Below the pieces are notes generated by a model. It saw nothing but the letters and a program-made list of their open reading frames with translations. It was not told where the DNA came from and ran no database searches. A stretch of DNA of 64,000 nucleotides. Origin: Argentina anserina (Eukaryota > Streptophyta > Magnoliopsida > Rosales > Rosaceae). Within the stretch, counting starts at the first letter, position 1. The number at the start of each line of letters is the position of its first letter. The translations under genes were made by a program, and so were the position numbers. The stretch is from NCBI RefSeq assembly GCF_933775445.1, contig NC_065873.1:16740001-16804000 (forward strand), read 5' to 3'. Positions 49,586 to 60,259 of the stretch are shown piece after piece.

Positions 49586-51964
49586 ATGGAGTCGCGCAGG
49601 CTTTCCATTCTTTGCTCCCACCTCCTTCCGGGTTCGGGTCCCGCTCCGACCCGGAAAATTCATGTTTACAGGTCTAACTGCGGTGCTGGCTCCAGCACTG
49701 ACCAGCGAGCTAGTGATTCCAACGAGGGGAGTGACGAAAACGACTGCGTTTTCTGCAAAATCATACGGGGAGTAGCGCCTGCTTTCAAGGTAGAAACTTG
49801 ACAAGAATTTGAAATTTTAAGTGGTTGTATTTGATTGTTTCGAAGTACTCATTTTCGTGTTGCATATTTAGCAAGGAAGAAATTTTGGTTATGGGAAAGA
49901 ATGAGTCTCATTTAAGCAATGAAATAGTTGCCGATTCTGTACTGGGTGTGCTGATAATTGCTGCTCTCAAGTGTACATTGTATGCGTTATAGTGTGTATG
50001 CCAACCAAAAATGAAAATTGTCTGTTGTCTGAAGATTGTTATTTGAAGTTCATTTCCCTTTTTGGATGACTAATTTGGTAGAGCTATGATGGATTGATTG
50101 ATTGATTCTTGCATTTTATACTGCAGATTTATGAGGATGATGTTTGCCTCTGTATATTGGATACACATCCGCTGAGTCGTGGGTAAGGTATCATGAATCT
50201 TTCATACAATTATTATTTTTCTTTGTTGCCAGCTCCTCGCTCTCTTCCTGTTGAAATTTAATGTGATTTGGTAGGCTCAGGATAATTTGGCGCACGTATA
50301 CAAAAGAGTATCTCCATTTGTAATCAAAGATTATGTCACTGGTTAAGCAAATTTTAGTTAAAGTGTATTTGAGATTTTGTATGGTACTGGAACTCTCTAC
50401 TCACTACTTTAAGGGCTTAAAATTTGATTCAGGCAATATTTGTCACCGCTTTTTTCTTGGGTTGTATCATATGTTTTTCAATTTTCTCCACAACAGTTAA
50501 TTCAAAACAAAATCTCTGTAAAATGTGAATGACTGAATGGTGTCTTTGTTGTTAAGTCCTCGCATATCCATCCAATATATCAGTGTTGTACTTAACCACA
50601 CTTATTTTCCATAATAAAAAGATATTATATGGACGACTTCTGTTCAAGATGAGTTTGTTCTCCACTAATTCAATTTCATATTTGTTTCCCAGGCATTCTC
50701 TAATCATCCCAAAGTCACATTATCCTTCACTGAAAGCAACACCTCCAGCTGTAAGTGTGATCCTACTGATATAGTTAGCTCACATAAGAGATATATGTAG
50801 TGAGTTATGTTGCTACATACATACGAATGAATGATACGATATGAGACATTGATATCGATAAATGAATTTCTTGATATGCATATGGCGACATAGAGTACAT
50901 GTATAAATGCGCATGTAATACATTAGTGAACACCTTGACTACATTAATGATAGTTGAGCTATGATGTTATTGGCATGTCTCTCATAATTTGGAAGGATGA
51001 TGGTGCTGTTTATGCATGTGTTTCTGCATCACTAAAGAATTCTATAATATTCAAGGATTCTGAATTAACGTGTTCTGCAGGTGGTAGCTGCAATGTGTTC
51101 AAAAGTACCCTTTATTAGCAGCGCAATCATGAATGCCACTGGTTCTGGTATGTGTTCAGTAATTTACATAGTCACCATATTCTAATTTCCTCAAAATCAT
51201 TCTTCGTTCACCCAATCATGCTGTACTTGATTGTTCCACTAAAATCTGGATAGAGGAGCTACTTGCTTGGTTATCTGCATATGATCCGTTGCAAAGCTTT
51301 TCTCAGTACTCACTCTGGATGTACTGAAATACCTGCCTAACCTTTAGTTATAGAGAAGCTTAACATGAAGTTCTAATCATGCAGATTCATTCAACTTGTT
51401 AGTTAACAACGGTACAGCTGCTGGCCAAGTTATCTTTCACGTGAGTCATTATAATTTTCGTTTGAGTTTGCCTTTAAATTAGCAAAATCATACAGGAGAC
51501 ACGTTGTATCTGGTGTCAGCAGCATAATATCATGTCTCTTAGCCACTGAAAAATGGGAACATTCACGTGTTATTGATGAACTTAAGTTTACTCTTCCATC
51601 TTTTGGTGTTTCTGTTTACCTTAAGGAATATGCTTAAGCTAATTTTCCATGGGACATGATAACTGCAGACTCATATCCACATAATTCCACGCAAGGCATG
51701 CGATTTTCTGTGGGCTTCTGAGGTATGCATAACTCACCTTTATTTTTCATTTTTTCATTTTTCATTTTTTTGTGTGAGAACTGGAGTCCTAGGATATGAA
51801 CTTGATATAGATGAACATCTTCAAATTGATAGAGTCTAAGGAGGCGGCCCCTGAACATAGAACAGGAAGCATCCCGACTTGCAGACCGTGTTCGACAGCA
51901 ACTATCATTATCAGACAACTCTGAAAACAACAAAGACGAAGGATCCAGTCGTACCGAAAACTAG
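49586..51964 (+). CDS. HINT3: HIT-family adenylylsulfatase, HINT3-like
   Basis: Histidine-triad nucleotide hydrolase. The Arabidopsis relative splits adenosine 5'-phosphosulfate into AMP and sulfate (known). Seven exons with GT-AG borders: 49586-49789, 50127-50182, 50693-50750, 51081-51147, 51385-51440, 51669-51722 and 51833-51964, giving 208 residues. Seen: NDCVFCKIIRG opening the HIT domain (about 53-63), HSLIIPKSHYPSL, NNGTAAGQVIFH, and the catalytic triad H147-T-H149-I-H151 formed across the exon 5/6 border, followed by IIPRK. The first 50 residues are a variable Ser-rich leader that could be a targeting peptide. The start is the first ATG, in the conserved MESRRL context. The C-terminal tail ends SSRTEN. 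A hAT element begins about 230 bp past the stop, probably in or near the 3' untranslated region. Confidence 0.93.
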
Positions 51965-52183
51965 ATGCGTATTGCATCAGTACATATGGTTTTGTGATCT
52001 ACACTGTAAAATCATGTACCACATACATTACTTCATTCTTCAAATCTTTAGCATACCAGTTCCATCTGTGGGACCAAAAAAAAATAGAGTTGTACCATCT
52101 TATAGTTTTTGCCTTGCCATTTGTAATCTGCAAAACATAGTTGAGAAATGGATTATGGACTCATGCCTGCTTCCATTGCTTAT
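51965..52183 (+). other. Probable 3' untranslated region of HINT3-like gene
   Basis: AT-rich DNA between the stop codon and the TSD of the hAT element. No clear poly(A) signal was fixed. Confidence 0.4.
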
Positions 52184-52191
52184 GAAATGTC

Positions 52192-54430
52192 CTATGTTGC
52201 ACGGACACGCGAAAATAGTCGCGTATCGCGTGTCGGACACGGACACGCGTATTGGACACGCGGACACGCGTAAATACGCTAGGACACGCGGACACGCGTA
52301 AATACGCTAGGACACGCGTGTCTGATTTCGGACACGCGGTGGACACGTGAGTGTCCGAGTTGGACACGTGCGTGTCTGGACTAGACACGAAAATAACAAG
52401 GACACACAGGGGTATAATTGAGATTTAACATAAAAACCCAAAAAAAGGAAACATCCAGCCTGAAGCCGCATTCGTTTTCCACGATCTTCATCAAAGACGC
52501 AGAGGAAAGGGGGCGGGGTCGCCATCGCCGAGGTGCTCACCTCTTTTCTGAGCCGAGTTGCTTCCCCATTTTCCACGATCTTCATAACATCCAGCCTTTA
52601 CAGCCGCATTCTTCTTCTGTTGGGTATGTTCCTTTTCTCTTCTTGCTTCCTTTCTTCCTTTTCCGCCGAGATTCCTTCACACTCATTTTCTTATCTTTCT
52701 CAACCTTCTGTTTATCATCCACTGATTTCTTCCATCCAGATTCCCTATCCAAAAACGAATGCTCTTTTCTCTCATAATGCCTACTATCATCATTCCACGA
52801 TTTTCCTTTTAGGTGTTTGTTAACTTGGGTACTTATCTGATTACTTGCTTGATGAAACATTTCTGAAGTTATCTTTGTTAAATATGTGTTGGTATTGCAA
52901 GGGGTCTTGCGTTCCTGCACGATGGAACCTTTAAAATCCATTGCAAGGGGTCTGGACTAGACACGAAGATTGTTCATACTTTATCAAAATTGAAGTCTGT
53001 TAGCTTGCCCACCAAGTGTTTGATATAATGCCTCTGTCAACTTACTCATATTGGCTTCTAGTTCACTGTAGAAACCAATGGGGAAACAAAAGTGCCTGAT
53101 TGTGATCAATTTCCAATAGTGAAACTGTATTACCAGACGTAGGTCATTAGTATGACTACTGAATCTTGCATTCCATATAGCTGTTAATTAACTGCTAGCT
53201 TTCACATGGTCTGCATTATATATATCTGCACTTTCACATGGTCTCAAGTGTTCCAAGTCAGATTTTGTAAGTAACACTTAATTCCTACTCTGCTGGTATT
53301 ATGAAAATTTTGAATATGTTGGTTTATTTGACTGGTGATAAATACTATTTTTAGCTCTTACAGTACCTGTTAGAAAATTCATAGAATGTTTTTTTCGGAG
53401 TTGGATGCTTCTTTTCTTCTTTGTGAAAAAGTTATTATATGCTAGCAGTTCGAAGCTGTTTTGTTTTGGATTACATGCTTCTTATTCTTAATTTTCTTTT
53501 GTTATACTCCTTTCCGGTAGTTTGCAAAGTGAGAATAAATTGTTGGTGGCTTCGTATTTTGTATTATGTAAACATCTCTTTATCTTCTTGGTCTGACTCA
53601 GTCCCTGCCTTTCTCTAATCTTAGAACTTATTTCTTTCCTGTTAAATTTTCTTTGGCATGATATTTAATTTTTCCAACAGTTTGTAAGCCTTCCCTTTTT
53701 TACATTCTGAATGGTGTACTTTACGTGTTTTTGATGCACCATTGATAACTATTCTCTTCCCTGCCAAATTTTCATGGAATGTTATACAAGTTGTTCCAGA
53801 ACTCTGCAGTCTATCACATTTTCTAAATATTTATATTTAGAAATTTTGGGTATTATCTGTCTTGAACCATGCATATTGAGTTTATACAAATAGAAGTTAC
53901 ATTCATAAGTCTTTGAATATCCTAGATTGCTGATAGCTGGGGACAAAAAAGTACAAAAGTAAAACACAGGTGAAGTCGTGTATTAGAAATATCTCCCTTA
54001 GCAAGGCAAAGCCAGAACTACAATCAAGGTAGCACTAAAATGTGGGATGTTGGAGGTGATGAGTTTGATTCATTGGAGGACACTAATGTTGGAAGACTTG
54101 AGATTGCCGAACTTTCACTTGATGAACCACAATTGGAGGCGGTTTTGTTTGGTGATGATGATGATATTGAAGTGGGAGTCATTGAAGAAGATGGTATTGG
54201 TGGAGATGAGTGAAATCTAGTTCTCTTCTTTTTATTTATCATGTGTTTTGATTATGAAACTTTGTTTGAATGTGGATTGACTAAGTTTTAATTTTAGAAA
54301 CTATATTTTTAATATAAAAATTAATTAACGTGTCTACCACGTGTCCAAGTCGGACACTTGAGATTTTGACGTGTCCGCGTATCGTATCGTGTCGAATACG
54401 GACACACGTGTCCGTATCCGTGCAACATAG
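52192..54430 (+). mobile_element. hAT element with GGACACG subterminal arrays
   Basis: It starts CTATGTTGCACGGACACG and ends CCGTGCAACATAG, with a perfect 8-bp TSD GAAATGTC (52184-52191 and 54431-54438). The first 190 bp carry many ACACG words, including two copies of a 28-bp unit with GCGTAAATACGCTAG. The last 110 bp carry a few more, inverted. Such arrays bind hAT transposases. Near 54030-54213 an acidic frame (KMWDVGGDEFDSLED to the stop at 54211) looks like the tail of a hAT transposase. The rest of that gene is gone, so the element is non-autonomous. Confidence 0.9.
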
Positions 54431-55257
54431 GAAATGTCCAACTAGAGCTCCTCTTAACATAACATATGAAAACTGAAACAACAAAATTTCAGAAAAGATT
54501 ATCTTAAGCTGCATGAAATCGAGTGGAATTGAGTGACCAATGAGTCTCTCTTGGCTACAAAAAGAAAAGGTTTATACTATAAAAAAAACAATAATGAAAG
54601 CACTAGGGCTGGGCAAAAAGCCCGAAAAAGAAAAAAAAACCCGGACCAGACCGACGGGCCCGTCCGGGCGAGCCGAGATTTTTTTCCAGGTTCGTGTGTT
54701 GTCATGTGATAAATGGGTCAGGCTTTGTTATGTCCAGGTCGGTCCCGGGCCTTCAAATCCTTAAACAAAAAAAGTCCGGAAACCCGGGACATTAGGTGTC
54801 ATTATGTAATTGGCTTTCGTAAGTGATCCTAAACTTATAGAATATATAAAATGACACTAGAACATAACCAAAGAACCCTAAACTTAACAAATTCCAATCC
54901 CATCGATCGACTCCTCAGCCCTCACTCTCAATTTCTCAGTCTCACACTCTCACTCTCATCGTCGTCGCCTCGCACTGCCGATTCAGCGCTCCATTGCATC
55001 CGCTCCTTGTCGCCTCGCACCGTTGCGCCATTGCAGCCGCTCCTCGTCGCCTTGCACCACCGCGCCATCGCAGCCTTTCCGCATCGCCACGCCTCTCTCA
55101 GCATCGCCCATTCGCCTCATCGCCCGCTCGCATCGCCGTGCCATCGCAGCCACTCCGCGTCACCTCGCTCGCCGTCTCTCATTCGTTGTCTCTCATTGTG
55201 TCTCCCTCTCACAGTTTCTCAGACTTTGTCTCTCTGGTGCCAAGTCAGGAGGAGGAT

Positions 55258-55497
55258 TGAAGGTACTGTCTTTCAAGTTTGTGGGGAGGTTTGTCTTGAA
55301 GCTGCTTGCAATTGCTTGGAAAATGAGGTGAAGTGATTTGACTCTCGGCATTGTGCTTTTAACTTGTTGTATTGAGTTGGTTAGTTTGAAATTTGTGGAT
55401 TTGATTGCAGGTGAGGACTTTGCAGCTAGAAGCTCACCCAGCTTTGGATAAGCTCACGTCGAAGATCAATACACTTAATTTGGAACTTGTGCATCAG
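55258..55497 (+). pseudogene. MRS2-type Mg2+ transporter exons captured by hAT
   Basis: The first exon piece (55258-55328) reads LSFKFV, then after a small gap CLEAACNCLENE. An 82-bp intron with GT-AG borders follows (55329-55410). The second piece (55411-55497) reads VRTLQLEAHPALDKLTSKIN then TLNLELVHQ and ends at a donor site. Both correspond to the cytosolic domain of plant CorA/MRS2 magnesium channels (the LPFEF..LEAACS and HPALDKLTSKISTLNLE region). The membrane helices and GMN motif are absent. Intron retention shows that genomic DNA, not mRNA, was copied. The Ser/Ala-rich frame upstream (54851-55250) has no clear homology. Confidence 0.75.
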
Positions 55498-56515
55498 GTT
55501 AGAGCTCGTCTATACTTCCTTTGAAGTAGGCATGTGTACTCATTTAGCTTATAGTTGCTTAACTGTTTTACATTGGGTTTATTCTAAATGTAGCTTTATT
55601 TGAATGCATGCACCAATTAGTACATGTTTATGCATGAATGTCAATACTGACTACTGAGAGAAGTAGCTTTCACTGCCTCACTCGCAATGTACAATGCACT
55701 TACCGATTTTCATGAGAGAAAAAAACAATTAGTTTGGGATGCTGCCAGATGATGTTTAGATTAGAGTGCTACAACTAATGAATAATTATTTAATTTGTTT
55801 CAGATTAAATAGGCTGACTATTGTAAAACGATTAACCAATGAGTGCCTGAGTGGGGTGACATGGTTTTCTTGTTGGTAATCAATGCAAGTAGACCTGTAA
55901 GACTGTAACTAAAATAATTGGTTAGGTAAAAAATAAAAGGAGTATAATATAAGAGTGGAAAGTTGAAGAAGTTTCTCAGTTGCAATATGTGCCTAAATAA
56001 CTAGGCTACTCCGTGTGATGCAAGGATTATTTATCTCATTGTCTATATTTGAAATGAGTGTTTATGCCCATGAATTGCTGAATGGTAGCAGCAGCGAAGA
56101 AAGTGCTTATATGAAATTAGTGTTTATATGATAGCATGTTGTTGACTTGTTGGTGTATATTGTGATGTTGTTGAGGTGCTTGTGTTATTGTGATGTTGTT
56201 TTGATTCATTATTGTTTGTTATTTGTAGTGTTATAAACTTAAAATAGTAGTCAAAACAGTAGTGATGTTGTTAGTTAAAGTATGGTACCTTACATGTTTT
56301 GCTTTGCTTGCAAAATTGGATAAAGAAAAAGGATCAATCTGAAAATTGAATATTATCCAAGCCAAGAAGAGTTGGAATTTTATGAAAAGATGGAAAGAGG
56401 TATGTTTACTAGTTAAAGTATGATACCTTACATGTTTTATTTTGCTTACTTGCATCGTTTGAATTTTATTAATATTATGACTTTGACTGTTCCATTATAT
56501 TTAACTTTGTTGTAG

Positions 56516-56825
56516 TTGTGGCAAAGCGAAGAACAAAGGAAAAGAATGCAAAAGGAAAGGGAAAAACACATGTTGTTTTCAGAATCAGAAAATGAAGATG
56601 AGGATCATGAAGTTGTGGCGAGACTGGCGACAGCTAGAGCTTCACAGCCCAAGAAAGCAACAAAGGTTGCTAAAAAAAATGATGCAGATGGTCCTTCATC
56701 AGCAACAGTTGTAGCATCATCAAGGAAAACTACCCCAGCTGCTGTTGGTGTTCAAGCCAAGTCCCAAGCCAAGCCCCAGCCTTTAAAACTTAAACAAATG
56801 GTTCTAGCATCAAAGAAATCGAAAG
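56516..56825 (+). pseudogene. Second exon-like frame inside the hAT
   Basis: After TTGTAG an open frame encodes a charged segment (QKEREKHMLFSESENEDEDH), then a Lys/Ala/Ser-rich low-complexity part, ending at a possible donor (AAAG|GTATAA). A possible preceding exon reads PSQEELEFYEKMERG near 56355-56400. I do not recognise the family. It may be a second captured host fragment or a remnant of the element's own gene. Confidence 0.4.
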
Positions 56826-57271
56826 GTATAATTTCTTTAATTCAACACTCCTTAAAGTGGATGATGTTGGATATAAACATTTAAATTTGTTAAGTTGCAG
56901 CTTTGCTTTTCTAGGAATTTTGTTAAATTATGCATGATCATAGTAGTGTCATGACTCATGATAGAAGTATGTTGCTGAGTTTCTGGAGTCATGATAGAAG
57001 TAGGTTATTAGATTCACGAAATAATCTTCCAATAAGTTGTGATAGAGCTTGTTACATTTGTTGTGAAATAATGCTCTTGTTTCTTGTGATATAGCATTTC
57101 TTTATATTTGTTGATGTTATTGGGTAAAACTTTGTTGGGTTTGTAGATTTGTTGATGGGAACATGCTAGATTGGCTTGCCATTGTGTCATTGTGTGTGCT
57201 ACTGGTCTAGAACTTATAAGGGTGAAGTTCCTCCTGTTTTGAGTGTTAGTTCCAAGTATTTCTCATGGTCT

Positions 57272-57780
57272 TCATGGATTACCAGCAAATCAGCAATTTA
57301 GATACATTTTGTCTTACATGTTCGAGGTAAGTAATGACGTGCATTGGACTGATTGGAGAATGGTAAGTCAATTTTGTCAAGTTGAAGTCAAAGTGTGCAT
57401 TGAAGATTTGGAGGATCTGCACATCGATGAATTGGTTATGCATACCTAGATTTTCTGGTTTTCTTTCAAAGTTTCAACTTTCAAGTTTCAACTTTCAAGT
57501 TTCAATTGAATTATTGAAGAGTTTGAGCTTTCATGGATTACCAGCAAATCAGCAATTTAGATACATTTTGTCTTACATGTTCGAGGTAAGTAATGACGTG
57601 CATTGGACTGATTGGAGAATGGTAAGTTAATTTTGTCAAGTTGAAGTCAAAGTGTGCATTGAAGATTTGGAGGATCTGCACATCGATGAATTGGTTATGC
57701 ATACCTAGATTTTCTGGTTTTCTTTAAAAGTTTCAACTTTCAAGTTTCAATTGAACTATTGAAGAGTTTGAGCTTTTATT
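57272..57780. repeat. Tandem duplication, period 259 bp
   Basis: 57272-57530 and 57531-57780 are nearly identical, both starting TCATGGATTACCAGCAAATC. The second unit lacks one AACTTTCAAGTTTC-type subrepeat. The high similarity indicates a recent duplication. Confidence 0.9.
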
Positions 57781-58177
57781 TACTTTGGTAATGTGAATTT
57801 TGGTTAATTTTGTTATTTATGACTGTGTATTTGTAATGGACTTATGGACAAACTGAACACTATATTTGACACTTCCAATATTTGCTTTTTTGTTATAGAG
57901 ACATAGATTATTGTCATTTTGGCTAATTTTGCTGCATTTGGCATCATTTTGGCTATATAACCTATATGGCTATATTTGCTTTCACAAGTTTCAGTACCAA
58001 CCAGCTAAAAACAGAGTTAGGCCCGGATGATATCGGTCCGAGTTTTACCCGGATCTTGCAATTAACTGACCCGAATCCTGATTTTTTAATAACAAAACTC
58101 GGTCCGTCATACTACAACCGGACCGGATCCTGAAAGAAATAGGTCAGACTGAACCCGCACACAGCCCTAGAAAGCAC

Positions 58178-58415
58178 AGTCATGAATCTTCCAATAAGCT
58201 ATGTGACCTTGTAAGAGAAGGCTGCAATTTTGTTTTAAATTTTAATAAAAATGAAAGGGACCAATATATAAATGCAAGTCTTTGTCCTTTGAAAACGTCT
58301 CGTCTTCAACCCAAGGTCATTTCTTGTTCATTTCGCGCTTGCTTCTTCTGAAACCCCAAGCCTCCCTCTTTCTTCCTCGTCTTCAATTTTGCCCTAATCA
58401 CTCGCTCAATTCGAG

Positions 58416-58453
<38 letters not shown>

Positions 58454-58472
58454 TCCGAGCCGGAAGAGAGAG
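58178..58472 (+). promoter_or_regulatory. CHIP promoter region and leader with (AG)16
   Basis: Between the hAT TSD and the CHIP start codon. The leader contains (AG)16 at 58419-58450. GA-rich leaders are common in plant genes. With the hAT ending 303 bp before the ATG, the proximal promoter may partly come from the transposon. Confidence 0.5.
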
Positions 58473-59655
58473 ATGGTTCAAAACGGAGCATTGTCTACGG
58501 CGGAGAAGCTCCGGAAAGACGGCAACACCTACTTCAAGAAGGATCGTTTCGCGGCCGCCATCGATGCCTACACTGAGGTATTCACCTATCTCTGGTTCTC
58601 TTTCTCATCTGGTCGTTCTAAATTTCCAGAATTTCGGTTACTGATTTTTGAATTTTGCGTTGGGATTGTTTGAAGGCGATTACGCTGTGCCCTAATGTGC
58701 CTGTTTATTTCACGAATCGTGCTCTGTGTCATCTCAAGCGTAAGTATGTATAATCAGACTGCTTCTTGAACTCTTTCGAAATTTTTGATTTGAAATGTTT
58801 GCAAGATTTAATGATTTATGATAATGATTGGAAACATAAACGCAGCGAGTGGACCAGAGTGGAAGAAGATTCCAGAAAAGCTATTCAGCTTGACAGTAAT
58901 TGCGTTAAGGTAGAATGTGTTTTCGAAATTATTAGAGGAGTCATAATTCACTAGTATGTTCCTTGAGTACCTGTAGAGGCATTAAGGGTTGCATACTTGT
59001 ATTATCTGTTGAATTATCATCAATTGCATGCTTGTCTTGACCTAAGTTGCTGTGACATTTCGTTTAGTAGGGTCCTTCATCTTGAGTGCCTTTTGTATGT
59101 TAAGTGTATATAAAGTTGGAGCTTGTGCACCCCTTGCCGTTTTACAAAGGAGATTCCATGCTGTTGGTCACAGTTAGCTCTTTCAGTTTCTCATTCGTAT
59201 TTAAAGGGCATCTTTTGGGGTGCTCTTTGTTGTGTAGAAGTTTTTGGGTATTGTTAGGGTGACTGTGTCGTATGGATGCCTTGGAGAATGATATTTTCTT
59301 GCAGAAAAGTGTTTCAATTGTATATGTTCGGTTAATTCATTGCACTAGTTCCGGTATATTTGTTATTTGAGTGCTTTACGTTTGCATCCTTTCATATTAA
59401 TTTTCTAAGCTAATGCCCAGTCATTCTTTTTCATGATTTTCTGACTTTAACCTTTTCATTGGATGCAGTGTCAATAAATAGTTATGCTGTTAAGATGCTA
59501 AGTGAATTTTCTACATAAAAGATTGCTTAAAACTTGGGTTTATGCTTTGTGCTTCTGGCTTCCCTGGTTGGAAGGAAGCCTTCTTATCAGTTATGAAAGA
59601 GAACCTGAAGCTCTGAGAGAAAAACAGAATTGATTTGTATGGATAATTGGATTTG

Positions 59656-59704
<49 letters not shown>

Positions 59705-60216
59705 AGTACAGTATAGTATAGTATAAGCTCTCTAACTAATCACACAAAGACTAACACGTGTACTAAGGCTAACCAGCTAACACCTTACAGTTAAGCAATA
59801 TTGTCTTAAACCTGATTAGAGTAATTAATCTGACTTGAGACATATGCTTAACAAGTTATTGTCTTGAAAGTAAACTCTTTATTTTACTGTGAACCTATGG
59901 AAACAAGGCATGGGGTAGCCTAAAAATTGCCTGATAACTTTATGTTATTTGCTTTGTATTTTTGGTCTCAAGTCCTGGAATTCAATCTAATATCTTCAAC
60001 TTCTTTAGAAACATTTTAATATTTTGTTTCAAATTGGATCATACATAGTGTAATGACAATTGGTTGCATGACAGGGCCACTATATGCTGGGGCTTGCATT
60101 GCTACAGAAACAAGAATATCCTGAAGGAGTTAAGGAATTGGAGAGGGTAAGAAGTTCTTTTCCTTTCTGTCTACAATGTTTGCATTATATGCTTTTAGAA
60201 GGTTCATTATAAGCTC

Positions 60217-60259
<43 letters not shown>

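Larger units (their letters stand above)
54604..58169 (+). mobile_element. hAT element carrying host-gene exons
   Basis: It starts TAGGGCTGGGCAAAAAGCCC and ends CCGCACACAGCCCTA, with a perfect 8-bp TSD GAAAGCAC (54596-54603 and 58170-58177). Subterminal CCCGG/CCGGACC words occur at both ends. No transposase was recognised in 3.57 kb. Instead it holds MRS2-like exons (55258-55497), another exon-like frame (56516-56825) and a tandem duplication (57272-57780). This is the make-up of a Pack-type, gene-capturing element. Confidence 0.9.

Noticed and set aside
54010..54215. Acidic frame as an independent small protein gene
   Set aside because: It lies inside a hAT element bounded by a perfect TSD and reads as a transposase tail with no start region.
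54851..55336. 161-codon frame at the left of the MRS2-carrying hAT as a gene of its own
   Set aside because: The first two thirds are Ser/His/Pro low complexity, with alternative frames equally open. Only the MRS2-like part has support.
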